Shown here one piece after another: positions 1 through 7,510 of a stretch of DNA of 64,000 bases. Both the position numbers and the translations under genes were made by a program. Under the pieces are notes generated by a model, which was given only the letters and a program-made list of their open reading frames with translations, made no database searches and was not told where the DNA came from. How positions within the stretch are numbered: the stretch's first letter is position 1; each line of letters begins with the position of its first letter. Source of the stretch: Chryseobacterium ginsenosidimutans (GTDB taxonomy: Bacteria; Bacteroidota; Bacteroidia; Flavobacteriales; Weeksellaceae); the NCBI RefSeq assembly GCF_024807225.1, contig NZ_JANUCO010000001.1, forward strand, positions 4,464,001 through 4,528,000. The letters run 5' to 3'.

Positions 1-608
1 TATAATGAAATAAAGTGCGGTCTTTTATCCATCGGTAATTTCAACCAATTGATGACTTTATCTACTTTTTCAGAAGGTGAAAATTTTTCGTGATAAGGAT
101 AATAATAAGTAGGTCTCGTTCCTCCTGCATCACTTGCAGAACCGACCCACATTAAGGATGCAGAAACCATTCCCTGTTTTTCAGCCAATCCCCAAAGTGG
201 AATTCCGCCGTACCAGTTTCCGTCTTCGGCATTTGTTCGGTCACTCATTGCGTAATTTTCTTTTCTTTTATAGTCGTAAAAAAAATTATCTATCAAACCG
301 TGATGAGAAGGATACAATCCGGTAATCAAACTCCAGTGATTCGGGAAAGTAATACTCGGATAACTCGGAATCATTGCTTTTGCCTGAACTCCTTCATTTG
401 AAAATTTCAGAAGATTTTCGGTATTGTATTTTTTAGCATAATCATATCGAAAACCATCTGTAGAAATCATAATTACATAAGGTTTTGTCTGTGCTTCAAC
501 ACTGTTATATCGATTGGGAATCACAATCTGAGTGGTATCCACATTCCCTTTTTGAGCAAAAACCGTTAACGAAAAAATTAACAGTAAGAATTGTAATCCT
601 TGCTTCAT
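1..608 (-). CDS. Nucleotide pyrophosphatase/phosphodiesterase (alkaline phosphatase superfamily), 5' part
   Basis: N-terminal 202 codons of a gene that runs off the left edge. Residues 1-18 form a signal peptide ending FAQ, so the enzyme is exported. The mature part starts the NPP-type alkaline phosphatase fold: a metal-binding Asp51 in STDGFRYD and the nucleophile Thr87 in SITFPNH, which matches the TFPNH active-site motif of ectonucleotide pyrophosphatases. A GLIDNFFYD stretch follows, also typical of the family. Such enzymes hydrolyse phosphodiester or pyrophosphate bonds of nucleotides in the periplasm. The start is the ATG at 608; the upstream 340 bases hold no gene. The C-terminal metal ligands lie outside the window, so substrate cannot be judged. 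Confidence 0.85.
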   Translation of the reverse strand, partial: MKQGLQFLLLIFSLTVFAQKGNVDTTQIVIPNRYNSVEAQTKPYVIMISTDGFRYDYAKKYNTENLLKFSNEGVQAKAMIPSYPSITFPNHWSLITGLYPSHHGLIDNFFYDYKRKENYAMSDRTNAEDGNWYGGIPLWGLAEKQGMVSASLMWVGSASDAGGTRPTYYYPYHEKFSPSEKVDKVINWLKLPMDKRPHFISL

Positions 609-951
609 TATTTAAAATTTTCAGCAAAGTTACTTCCTGTATTGCTGACATAAAAGTTTTATGGATTAAAAAAAATTTAAATATGATATAATCTGTTCTT
701 TATCTTAAAAAAATAAAATTGATTGTCTTTAATATCTAAAATTATTTTACACGTAAGATTCGCAAAGATTTTTAGACAACTAATCGTTTTTAAGGTAGGC
801 AAAGGCTTTCTACTTAAAAAGAACACAAGTTTTTTCTTTACTTAAATATTTAAGCTGAAAAACTGATATTTAAAAAATAAATCATTATTAATAAACCAAA
901 AAATGCTCATCAATTTGATTTAATGAACATTTTTCGATCATCGTATTCTTC
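609..951. other. Intergenic region with a degenerate dispersed repeat
   Basis: No convincing coding sequence in these 343 bases. Positions 762-806 resemble positions 16154-16198 over 45 bases (33 identities by eye, sharing TTTTTAGAC and AAAGGC), so this looks like a worn copy of a dispersed intergenic repeat. The rest is AT-rich. Confidence 0.5.
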
Positions 952-1458
952 TTAAAACTCAACTGAATTGGTCTCCAATTTATTAATTTTTCTCTGTTTA
1001 ATGATCTGATAAACAGAACCTGTGATGAAAAGAACAAAAATAACGAGTAAAGTTTTACCAATCAAAGGATCATTAATATCTTTAGCTAAAGGATGCCCAA
1101 TCGGAATTCTGGTTAATGTTTCATTGACTGTAGGAAGCATTGACAAAAGAAAACTGAAAGCCATCAGAAAATTTTCGAAATAGCGTGCCTTGTTATTTCC
1201 ACCTTTTTTACTGTGAAGGAAAAATGCAACGGTTACAAGAATCAAAATTAGTAATGAAAGCACATGTCCTGCATTAAAACCACCGTGCTTAGAAATTCCT
1301 AATGCTGTAAGTGACGTGATGATTGTAAAATAAAAATAGAGCTTGCCCGTAATATGTTTCAAGTTGATATTACCATATCTGATAAATGATGTTAAAGCTG
1401 ATACAATGGCAGCAACGCCAATTATTGTATGAAAGATCCCCAAATTTGATAGTCCCAT
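952..1458 (-). CDS. Small multi-pass membrane protein of unknown function
   Basis: 168 residues with about five hydrophobic segments (roughly 5-27, 38-55, 62-80, 93-110 and 134-152) and a basic C-terminal tail (KQRKINK), so an inner-membrane protein with its tail probably in the cytoplasm. Histidines occur near helix ends (H10, H35, H65), which would suit a cofactor or metal, but I recognise no family motif and assign no reaction. It lies 52 bases downstream of the OsmC gene in the same direction and is probably cotranscribed with it. Start ATG at 1458. Confidence 0.7.
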   Translation of the reverse strand: MGLSNLGIFHTIIGVAAIVSALTSFIRYGNINLKHITGKLYFYFTIITSLTALGISKHGGFNAGHVLSLLILILVTVAFFLHSKKGGNNKARYFENFLMAFSFLLSMLPTVNETLTRIPIGHPLAKDINDPLIGKTLLVIFVLFITGSVYQIIKQRKINKLETNSVEF

Positions 1459-1510
1459 TTTAGTATTTTTTGAATGTGTAGTGTTGAAGTGATTGTTTTG
1501 CCAGTTGACA

Positions 1511-1954
1511 TTAAGAGATTAAATGTGCTTCCGAGCTGATTGGTATATTCAATACCTTAGAAATTAAACAATTCTGTTCTGCGGCTTTTGTGATTGCTTC
1601 AAACTCATCCGCATTGATCCCAGAAACGGAACCTGTAATCGAAAGATGCACAGAAGTGATGCTAAAACCTTCCATTGTTACGGTAGCTTCAGTGTCGAGA
1701 GAATCAGGATTGAGTCCTTTTTCCGTGATAGCCAGACTCACTGCCATTGTAAAACAACCTGCATGTGCAGCCGCAAGCAGTTCCTCCGGATTTGTACCTG
1801 TTGTATCTCCTTCAAAACGGGTTTTGAAGCTGTAATTTGTTTTGTCTAAAATTTTACTTTGTGTAGTAAGTTCGCCTTTCCCTTCTTTTAGGTTACCCGA
1901 CCAATGTGCTTTTGCTGTACGTTTTATATTTTCTGTTTTAAAATTGAATGTCAT
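1511..1954 (-). CDS. OsmC/Ohr family peroxiredoxin-like protein
   Basis: 147 residues, the usual OsmC/Ohr length. The family's two redox cysteines are present: Cys67 in AAAHAGC at the head of the long helix and Cys129 in AEQNC. Arg46 (TRFEG) and Glu58 (NPEELL) complete the usual active site. These thiol peroxidases reduce organic hydroperoxides in the cytoplasm; the GEGKG-like N-terminal strand favours OsmC over Ohr. I chose the ATG at 1954; a GTG nine bases upstream is open but less likely. The start codon lies inside a TGTC-N6-GACA dyad belonging to a block shared with the promoter at 43739-43774, so a near-leaderless transcript is possible. A gene for an AraC-type regulator lies just upstream. 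Confidence 0.9.
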   Translation of the reverse strand: MTFNFKTENIKRTAKAHWSGNLKEGKGELTTQSKILDKTNYSFKTRFEGDTTGTNPEELLAAAHAGCFTMAVSLAITEKGLNPDSLDTEATVTMEGFSITSVHLSITGSVSGINADEFEAITKAAEQNCLISKVLNIPISSEAHLIS

Positions 1955-1976
1955 TATTGACACTGCAAAATTGCAA
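1941..1976 (-). promoter_or_regulatory. osmC promoter/operator block shared with 43739-43774
   Basis: On the minus strand the block reads GCAATTTTG, then TGTCAATAA, then GACA, then CAATTT. It agrees with the block at 43739-43774 at 30 of 36 positions by eye. CAATTTTG (1966-1973) is one base off the Bacteroidota -7 consensus TAnnTTTG. The dyad TGTC-N6-GACA sits at the expected start of transcription, a typical operator position. Confidence 0.55.
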
Positions 1977-2011
1977 CAGATTAAAAAAAAGAACTTTGCG
2001 AATCAGCTCAA

Positions 2012-2867
2012 TTATTTATCATTTTGGTTCAAACGGTATTTTGTGGGCGAAATATGGTACTTTTCGCTGAAACTTCTGGTGAAATTGGCAAGATCATTGA
2101 ATCCGCACTCAAAGGCAATATCAGAAATACGTTCATTAGAAATCGAAAGCAATTCGGCAGCTTTTTCAAGCTTTTTGGTTTTAATATAATTGGCAGGCGT
2201 GTCATTGTATAACTTTGCAAATTCCCGTTTGAAAGAAGAAACACTCAGATTATGATGCTGCGCCAGTTTCTTCAAGCGTTAACTGCGAAAATAAATGAGC
2301 TTCAATAATCTGTTTGAAGGTATAAGTAGCTGGTGAAAAAAGTTGCGATAATATAACCTGTACCGCTTCTACATTGCTTGTCTGCGAAAGTAAAAGTATA
2401 ATTTCCTTTAATTTCAGGACTAAAATTTCTTCATTGACCAAAGAAGGATTTTCAAAATAAAAAAGTAATCCTTCAATATATTTTTGAATTAGAAAGTCAT
2501 TGTTTATCTGTTCAATTGACTTATTTGAGACTATATTTTTTTGTGATTTTAGCAATAAAGGCAATTCTTTGTCATAAATTTTCCTGAGTATATCCGGATG
2601 GAAATTAATAATCACGATCTCATTATTATTCCCTAAATTCTCATTGCTTATTTGCTTATCGGAGTTGATGCAATTTTGAAATAGAGAATGTTTTCCCGGA
2701 AGATTTATTTTTTCATCATCAAGTTTATACTGCATTTCGCCTTCCAGCATATATAAAAAACAGGCATTATCCGTAATAGGAAAGTCGAATGTAAAAGGTG
2801 ATTTTAAAACCAATTTATGCAATAACGGTTTTCCGAATAAGTCGTATTTTTTATGGTCGATGATCAT
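2012..2867 (-). CDS. AraC family transcriptional regulator, frame disrupted at 2267-2269
   Basis: Two adjacent frames together give an AraC-family regulator of about 285 residues. The N-terminal ~190 residues are a cupin-like sensing domain. The C-terminal part has both helix-turn-helix motifs: LAQHHNLSVSSFKREF, and ISDIAFECGFNDLANFTRSF followed by the family ending SPTKYR. The frame breaks inside the first helix, where the coding strand reads GAAGAAACTGGC; removing one A restores LTLEELAQHHNLS. As written, the first frame stops after LTLEETGAAS. The same GAAAC signature breaks six other genes here, so I regard it as a sequence error rather than a true pseudogene. It lies upstream of, and on the same strand as, the OsmC gene, a possible target. 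Confidence 0.8.
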
Positions 2868-2991
2868 AATCCTATAATTTAACTGGCTTTTTTTTCTTGC
2901 AAAATTTATACAAACAACAGATTTGATATGGTAAAACAGGAGTAAATTTATTCAAATACTTTTAAAGAAAAAAACTTATGTTTTACAAGTT

Positions 2992-3024
2992 AAAAATCCT
3001 GAAAACCAGAAGGTTTCCAGGATT
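2992..3024 (-). terminator. Intrinsic terminator of the DOMON/YceI operon
   Basis: Read on the minus strand, a stem of about 13 pairs (AATCCTG against CAGGATT, plus inner pairs) is followed by a run of T. It lies about 30 bases after the stop of the last gene of the operon. Confidence 0.75.
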
Positions 3025-3052
3025 CTTTATTATTTGAATATCAATTGTAAAT

Positions 3053-3809
3053 TTATTCTTTAATCAATTGTTCAAACGAAGTTGATCCATCTTTTAAAGT
3101 GATTTCCAGGTAATAATTTCCGGATTTAAGATCAGAAACATTGATGTCTTTTCCATCCGCTTTTACTGTTTTCACTTTTCTTCCTGTTGATTCAAAAATA
3201 TCTACAGATTTAATTTTATCTGCATTCTTGAAATTAACCGTTTCTTTTGCAGGATTTGGATATAGAACAACTTTTTTGCTTTCCAAAGCTAAATCATTAG
3301 TTCCTAAAACACTTCCCATAGTCAAAGTTGCATATCCTCTGTTTCCACCGCCGTGATATCCTGATGATAATGCCGTTGTAGGACCTTTAGCAAAGAATAT
3401 ATCAATTGAACCTGCTGCATTCGCAATTGCAGTGTCTCCAGAAACCGCCTGCAAGAGATCTTGTAGCAACTACCGTTCTTATTCCTCCCGCTGTAGTATT
3501 AGATGTTTGTGTCCAGTCTTGAGATGCATCAGCAGAAGGCGTTACTCCTACTCCACTGAATGTATAATCTCTGTTTGCAGAAGAGTTATAGATAAATCCA
3601 TCTGCACCACTTGCCATCCCACTGTTTCCGAAGCCGATTCCAAGGTAAGATGTATCTGCACCAGTTACAGTAATTGTAGCCAAAGTTGTTGAAGTGTTCA
3701 ACTTTACAGTCATTCCGGTTGATCCGAGACTTACTGTTCCTGATGAGAAATTCTGAGCTCCGAGCGAAGTTACAAGAGCCATTGATACCATTAGTAAAAC
3801 TTTTTTCAT
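3053..3809 (-). CDS. DOMON-like secreted protein with T9SS type A sorting domain, frame disrupted at 3442-3444
   Basis: About 251 residues after repair. A signal peptide (residues 1-18, ending SLGAQ) is followed by a DOMON-like beta-sandwich with the pattern TYLGIGF-type strand, ADGFIY and DYTFSG; such domains bind haem or sugars outside the cell. The last ~80 residues form a T9SS type A sorting domain (VVLYPNPAKETVNF, SGNYYLEI, FEQLIKE), so the protein should be exported through the outer membrane. The frame breaks where the + strand reads CCAGAAACCGCC; removing one A restores LAGGSGDTAIANA. The gene starts 3 bases after the ankyrin gene ends and closes the operon. Haem or electron-transfer binding is suggested only by the cytochrome c and YceI neighbours. 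Confidence 0.8.
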
Positions 3810-3812
3810 ATT

Positions 3813-4340
3813 TTAATTCTTTAAGAGGTTGATTATTTCTTTATTGTTTGTTTGTAGAGCGTATTCAAAGGGAGTTTTTCCCTGTGAATCTTTTATCGAT
3901 TTATCGGCTTTATATTTCAATAATAATTCTATTAATTCTTTATTACTGAATTTTACTGCCCAGAACAAAGGTGTTGATCCTGTAGCATCCGTGATATTTG
4001 GGTTTGCATTTTTGTTTAATAAATGTTCTACCAAATTTTTATTATACTTCACCGAAAGCCCTGCCAAAGCAGTTCCTTCCTGGCTTTTATAATTGACATC
4101 TTTTACATTATCCATCAAAAAATCAGCTACTTCCACATTGCCTTTGTAACATGCTAAAATCAATGGTGAAAAGCCGCTTTCATTGGTTTGATTGATAATA
4201 TCTGGGTTCTGTTTCATCAGTTCTTTTACTTCAGCAACAGTTCCACTTCTTGCAATATCAAAAATAGATTTTGCTTTTTCCTGAGCATAAATTGTGGTAA
4301 AACTCAGAAAAATACTCATTATGACAATCAGCTTTTTCAT
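3813..4340 (-). CDS. Exported ankyrin repeat protein
   Basis: 175 residues. A signal peptide (1-19, ending IYAQ) is followed by four to five ankyrin repeats of 33 residues, seen as NESGFSPLILACYKGNVEVADFL, EGTALAGLSVKYNKNLVEHLL, TGSTPLFWAVKFSNKELIELLL and QGKTPFEYALQ. Periplasmic ankyrin proteins next to redox enzymes are known elsewhere, but no binding partner can be read from the sequence. Its ATG overlaps the YceI stop by four bases (ATGA), so it is translationally coupled. Confidence 0.88.
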   Translation of the reverse strand: MKKLIVIMSIFLSFTTIYAQEKAKSIFDIARSGTVAEVKELMKQNPDIINQTNESGFSPLILACYKGNVEVADFLMDNVKDVNYKSQEGTALAGLSVKYNKNLVEHLLNKNANPNITDATGSTPLFWAVKFSNKELIELLLKYKADKSIKDSQGKTPFEYALQTNNKEIINLLKN

Positions 4341-4882
4341 TGTTTTGACAGTATATAATTGTATTGAACATTCACGCTTTCCGCAACTTTTTTCATTACC
4401 ATTTTCGGGATGGTTACTTTATAATCTGCTGCTTTTGCGACAAAATTTCCCTGCATATAAATTTTCCCGTCTTTAGAATAAATTGTAGCTGCCGAAGTCA
4501 CCGCTTTATCCACTCCATGGAAGTTTAATGTTCCCTGAACGGTATATTTTTGAGGTGAAGCAGAAAGTTTAGTTTTATCAAAATTTATAATCTTCCCGGT
4601 GAAGGTTGTTTTAGGATATTTACCTGTTTCCGCATAACTTTCGTTGAAATGCTCTTCCATTAATTTAGTTTTAAAATGGAAATTTTTAACCACAGAAACC
4701 GATGCAAAATCTCCCGTATCGGCATTGATAACACCTACATTGTTGTCATCCTGCGCAAAAACATCCTCAAATAAAGGTACAGACGCTTCGAACGTTACTT
4801 TTCCTGTTTTAGACAAATATTTCTGTGCAAAAACAAGGTTGGTGAAAAGCAACGAAACAGTAAGTAATACTAGCTTTTTCAT
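4337..4882 (-). CDS. YceI family periplasmic protein
   Basis: 181 residues with a signal peptide (1-20, ending NLVFAQ) and the YceI lipocalin-like beta-barrel: GKVTFEAS near the N-terminus, then MEEHFNESYAETGKYPKTTFTGKI and YTVQGTLNFHGVDKAV, the family's characteristic LTLHGVTKPV-like strand. YceI proteins bind long isoprenoid or amide chains in the periplasm and are often encoded with cytochromes. An upstream in-frame ATG at 4912 would spoil the signal peptide, so 4882 was chosen. It lies 10 bases after the cytochrome gene and overlaps the ankyrin gene by four. Confidence 0.9.
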   Translation of the reverse strand: MKKLVLLTVSLLFTNLVFAQKYLSKTGKVTFEASVPLFEDVFAQDDNNVGVINADTGDFASVSVVKNFHFKTKLMEEHFNESYAETGKYPKTTFTGKIINFDKTKLSASPQKYTVQGTLNFHGVDKAVTSAATIYSKDGKIYMQGNFVAKAADYKVTIPKMVMKKVAESVNVQYNYILSKQ

Positions 4883-4892
4883 GTTAATTCTT

Positions 4893-5244
4893 TTAATTTT
4901 CGGTAAGCCCATCGGCTTTCCATTTTGTGAAAATATTGATTTGTGATGGTGATAAACTTCCGCCTTGAGGCATTTTCTGAGGATCTCCCGTTGGTCTTCC
5001 TATTCTGTCTATGATGTTGTCGATATTATTTTTCACCTGCGTATAGTTCGTCCATGGCTGAAACGAAGCTGCACCTCCCGGAGCATGACAACTGATACAA
5101 TTGGCATCAATAATAGGTTTCACATCTTTGGCATAGGTTACCTGCTCTGGAATAGGCGTATTATCTGAGATTTCTTCATAGGTTTCTACTTTCACAAGCA
5201 ACCAATACAATCGCCGATGAAATGATATACATATACTTTTTCAT
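4893..5244 (-). CDS. c-type cytochrome lipoprotein, frame disrupted at 5183-5185
   Basis: After repair, a 116-residue protein. It begins with a lipoprotein signal (MKKYMYIISSAIVLVAC, lipobox cysteine 17). The mature part has one haem-binding CxxCH (CISCH, residues 49-53) and a likely axial methionine in PQKMPQGG. It should be an outer- or inner-membrane-anchored monohaem cytochrome moving electrons in the periplasm. The signal peptide and the haem domain lie in different frames; removing one A from AGTAGAAACCTATG joins them as CESRTYEEIS. Read without repair, only a leaderless fragment from a TTG at 5210 is obtained. It starts 2 bases after the beta-barrel gene stops. Confidence 0.82.
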
Positions 5245-5246
5245 AA

Positions 5247-6098
5247 TTAAAAGACTCTATAAAGATTAAACCCAAAGAAAATCTGTCCTTTCTCCCACTT
5301 TCCGGAAGCATTCGTTAAATAACCAATGTCTGAATTGAGCTGAGAATTCGTAAATAATAGCTGGAAAACGTGTCCCCCAGTTTCTAGATCCATCCCCAAA
5401 GAGAGCGGATTTTTATAGAAACTGTGATTGTCGAAATTCACAAAATACTCCGCGTTGATGGAGATTCTTTTCGAGATCTTATAACGACCGCCCAATCCTG
5501 TGAGGAATTGATTTTTGTCTTCAATTAAGGGTTCGTAAAGATTTTTGTGAACATAAGAAGGCGTTACCTGTAAAGAAAAATCATCACTGAATCTCCTCGA
5601 AATTAAAGCCTGCGTAAGATAAGAAAGCCTGTCTCCAAAATGAAGATTGGGATAATTATCTTTGTCAAGATCTGTATTCAAAGCCACAACATTGTACCCG
5701 ACAATATTCACCGGGAAGTTATCGCTTTGCTTAACTAAATTGTACTTTGCACCACCTTCAAAAGTTTTCTGATTGGTTTCCCGCGACAAGTTTAAAGAAA
5801 GACCGTCTGTAACGCCATAAATAACGCCTAATTTGGTTGAGGCATCATCTAATCCGAAGAAATCTTTAAAACCTTTGCTTACATCCCCGAAACGGTGGGC
5901 TACCACAATATACCATTCATTTTTTGCAGAAAGCTTGGTGGATTGTCCTGTAACGATCTGCAGTGCTTTAAAGGCTGGTTGGGAAGTTTCGGTGTTTTTG
6001 GTTTGAATGGTGTCAATATCTTTCAGCAGATCTTCCTGTGCAAAAGCAAGACCTGAAGCAAACATTGACAAAAATAAGAGAGTTTTTGTCATACACAT
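5247..6098 (-). CDS. DUF5777-like outer-membrane beta-barrel protein
   Basis: 283 residues. A signal peptide (1-20, ending GLAFAQ) is followed by alternating amphipathic strands ending in a terminal aromatic (LYRVF), the signature of an outer-membrane barrel. AHRFGDVSKGFKDFFGLDDASTKLGVIYGVTDGL resembles the family I know as DUF5777, encoded next to cytochromes and YceI in Bacteroidota. Function unknown; transport or anchoring of the periplasmic redox partners is only an inference. The ATG at 6098 is followed by a second at 6092; either is possible. It opens the operon, with a promoter-like -7 element and a CRP-like box just upstream. Confidence 0.75.
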   Translation of the reverse strand: MCMTKTLLFLSMFASGLAFAQEDLLKDIDTIQTKNTETSQPAFKALQIVTGQSTKLSAKNEWYIVVAHRFGDVSKGFKDFFGLDDASTKLGVIYGVTDGLSLNLSRETNQKTFEGGAKYNLVKQSDNFPVNIVGYNVVALNTDLDKDNYPNLHFGDRLSYLTQALISRRFSDDFSLQVTPSYVHKNLYEPLIEDKNQFLTGLGGRYKISKRISINAEYFVNFDNHSFYKNPLSLGMDLETGGHVFQLLFTNSQLNSDIGYLTNASGKWEKGQIFFGFNLYRVF

Positions 6099-6121
6099 TT
6101 ATTTATAAAATATTAGTATGA

Positions 6122-6129
6122 CAAACTTA
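6122..6129 (-). promoter_or_regulatory. -7 promoter element of the barrel/cytochrome/YceI operon
   Basis: Minus-strand TAAGTTTG fits TAnnTTTG exactly and lies 24 bases upstream of the first ATG of the operon. A clear -33 element at the standard spacing is not seen, in keeping with dependence on an activator bound at 6152-6167. Confidence 0.55.
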
Positions 6130-6151
6130 TAGACTTATGATTCCAAAAACG

Positions 6152-6167
6152 TGTGATAAAAGTCACC
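6152..6167 (+). promoter_or_regulatory. CRP-like operator
   Basis: TGTGA-TAAAAG-TCACC, nine of ten half-site positions of the CRP consensus TGTGA-N6-TCACA. Its centre is about 44 bases upstream of the transcription start expected from the -7 element at 6122-6129, the spacing used by activators that overlap the -35/-33 region. The adjacent CRP-family gene is the obvious candidate regulator. Confidence 0.6.
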
Positions 6168-6219
6168 GACTAAATTGTTTTTATCAATCATGAATTTAAA
6201 ACCTTTAAAACATTATTTA

Positions 6220-6870
6220 TTAGTCTTGCCTAACATTTTCATTTACAGGTATTTTTATCCCTTCTTTGGACTGAGAAATTTCTCCTTCATTTTCAACTTT
6301 TTTTAAAACACGGCTCACAACTTCTCTTGAAGTCCCCAAACTATTGGCAATTTCTTTATGAGTAAGCTTAATCGGGTTGTTTCCTGTGACCGAAATCTGC
6401 TGCTTAATATAGTTTATAACCCTTTTGTCCAGCTTGTGAAAAACGGCATCGTTCACCATATTCATGACATCGATGAATCTTTTTTCGTATTCACCATAAA
6501 AAAGTCTGTTGATCTGTGGAAACTTAATCAGCCATTCATGAATAACAGAAACCGGAATCAGCATGACTTCCGAATCTTCTTCCGCAACTGCATAAATTCG
6601 GCTTATATAATCGGTGAAAATCGATGAAAACGTCATCAAACAGCTGTCATTTGCTCTCAAATAATAATAAATAAGCTCTCTTCCGTCGTTTAAAGTGAAA
6701 ACCCTGATCGAGCCTTTAATTAAAAATGGAACAAATTTATTTTTCTGACCTTCTCGTACAATTTCAGTTTTTGCTTTAACATCTGTAATTATGGCGTGCT
6801 TATTGAGTTCATTTGAAAAATCGGCACCCAAGAAGCCGAATTTATTGAGAATAAATTGATTATTTATCAT
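6220..6870 (-). CDS. Crp/Fnr family transcriptional regulator
   Basis: 216 residues with the full CRP layout: a cyclic-nucleotide-binding-like beta-roll (about 20-120, with GSIRVFTLNDGRELIYYYL), a long dimerisation helix (about 125-155) and a C-terminal winged helix. The helix-turn-helix reads LTHKEIANSLGTSREVVSRVLKKVE, with Arg182, Glu183 and Arg187 in the positions that read TGTGA in E. coli CRP. There is one cysteine (C77), so the iron-sulfur cluster of FNR is absent. Whether it binds cAMP cannot be told. A near-consensus CRP box lies 50-70 bases downstream of its stop, ahead of the barrel/cytochrome operon. Confidence 0.9.
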   Translation of the reverse strand: MINNQFILNKFGFLGADFSNELNKHAIITDVKAKTEIVREGQKNKFVPFLIKGSIRVFTLNDGRELIYYYLRANDSCLMTFSSIFTDYISRIYAVAEEDSEVMLIPVSVIHEWLIKFPQINRLFYGEYEKRFIDVMNMVNDAVFHKLDKRVINYIKQQISVTGNNPIKLTHKEIANSLGTSREVVSRVLKKVENEGEISQSKEGIKIPVNENVRQD

Positions 6871-7063
6871 ATCCGTTATATCATATCTAAAAACAAAGAT
6901 ATAGAATTAGGAAATTCTTATGACAGATTTTTTATCTATTACAGTTATTTAATGATAAGTGGAAATTTTTTTAGATTCTGAATATTTTAACCACCCCGTC
7001 AAAAATTCTTTGAATTCACCACCCTCCAAGTTTGATTATGAATATCAAATTGAAATTTTAAGC

Positions 7064-7094
7064 AAAAAAAATGCCTCAATAAAAATTGAGGCAT
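7064..7094 (-). terminator. Intrinsic terminator after rpoBC-DUF3467
   Basis: Minus-strand perfect 10-bp stem (ATGCCTCAAT and its complement) with a 4-base loop, followed by seven T. It lies 24 bases downstream of the DUF3467 stop. Confidence 0.88.
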
Positions 7095-7117
7095 CTTATG
7101 TATGTTTAAGAAAAATC

Positions 7118-7423
7118 TTAAGCTTGTACGTTGTTTCCACCTAATACGAAAGGCTCAACTTCTTTGATTTCACCAAATTGTTGCTCGTAGTTTGTGATGT
7201 TTTGTTGAAGAGCAGAAAGTACTCTTTTAGCGTGAAGAGGAGCAAGAATGATTCTTGATCTTACTTTAGCTTGTTGTACACCCGGCATTAATTGGATGAA
7301 ATCTACTACGAATTCAGATGGAGAGTGGTTTACCAAAGCAAGGTTTGCATAAACTCCAGCAGCTACCATTTCGTTTAATTCGATGTTGATGTTTCCGTCT
7401 TGCGGATTTTGATTGTTGTCCAT
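7118..7423 (-). CDS. DUF3467 domain protein
   Basis: 101 residues, acidic and without signal or membrane segment. INIELNEMVAAGVYANLALVNHSPSEFVVDFIQLMPG and KVRSRIILAPLHAKRVLSALQQNITNYEQQFG are the hallmarks of DUF3467, a small family typically encoded directly behind rpoC in Bacteroidota. Function unknown; the position suggests a link to transcription or to phage-like antagonists, but nothing in the sequence shows it. 87 bases separate it from rpoC and no terminator is evident between, so it probably shares the rpoBC transcript. Confidence 0.88.
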   Translation of the reverse strand: MDNNQNPQDGNINIELNEMVAAGVYANLALVNHSPSEFVVDFIQLMPGVQQAKVRSRIILAPLHAKRVLSALQQNITNYEQQFGEIKEVEPFVLGGNNVQA

Positions 7424-7510
7424 TGTTATAAAATATTTTTTTTATTCGAAATTTTGAGGTTGTGAAAATATAAAAATAAATCCAAACCTCAAATTTCCGA
7501 AACATTAATT

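Noticed and set aside
2012..2867. AraC, cytochrome, DOMON, pump, channel and regulator genes as true pseudogenes
   Set aside because: All share the same one-base signature with the essential rpoC and show no other damage, so sequence error is more likely.
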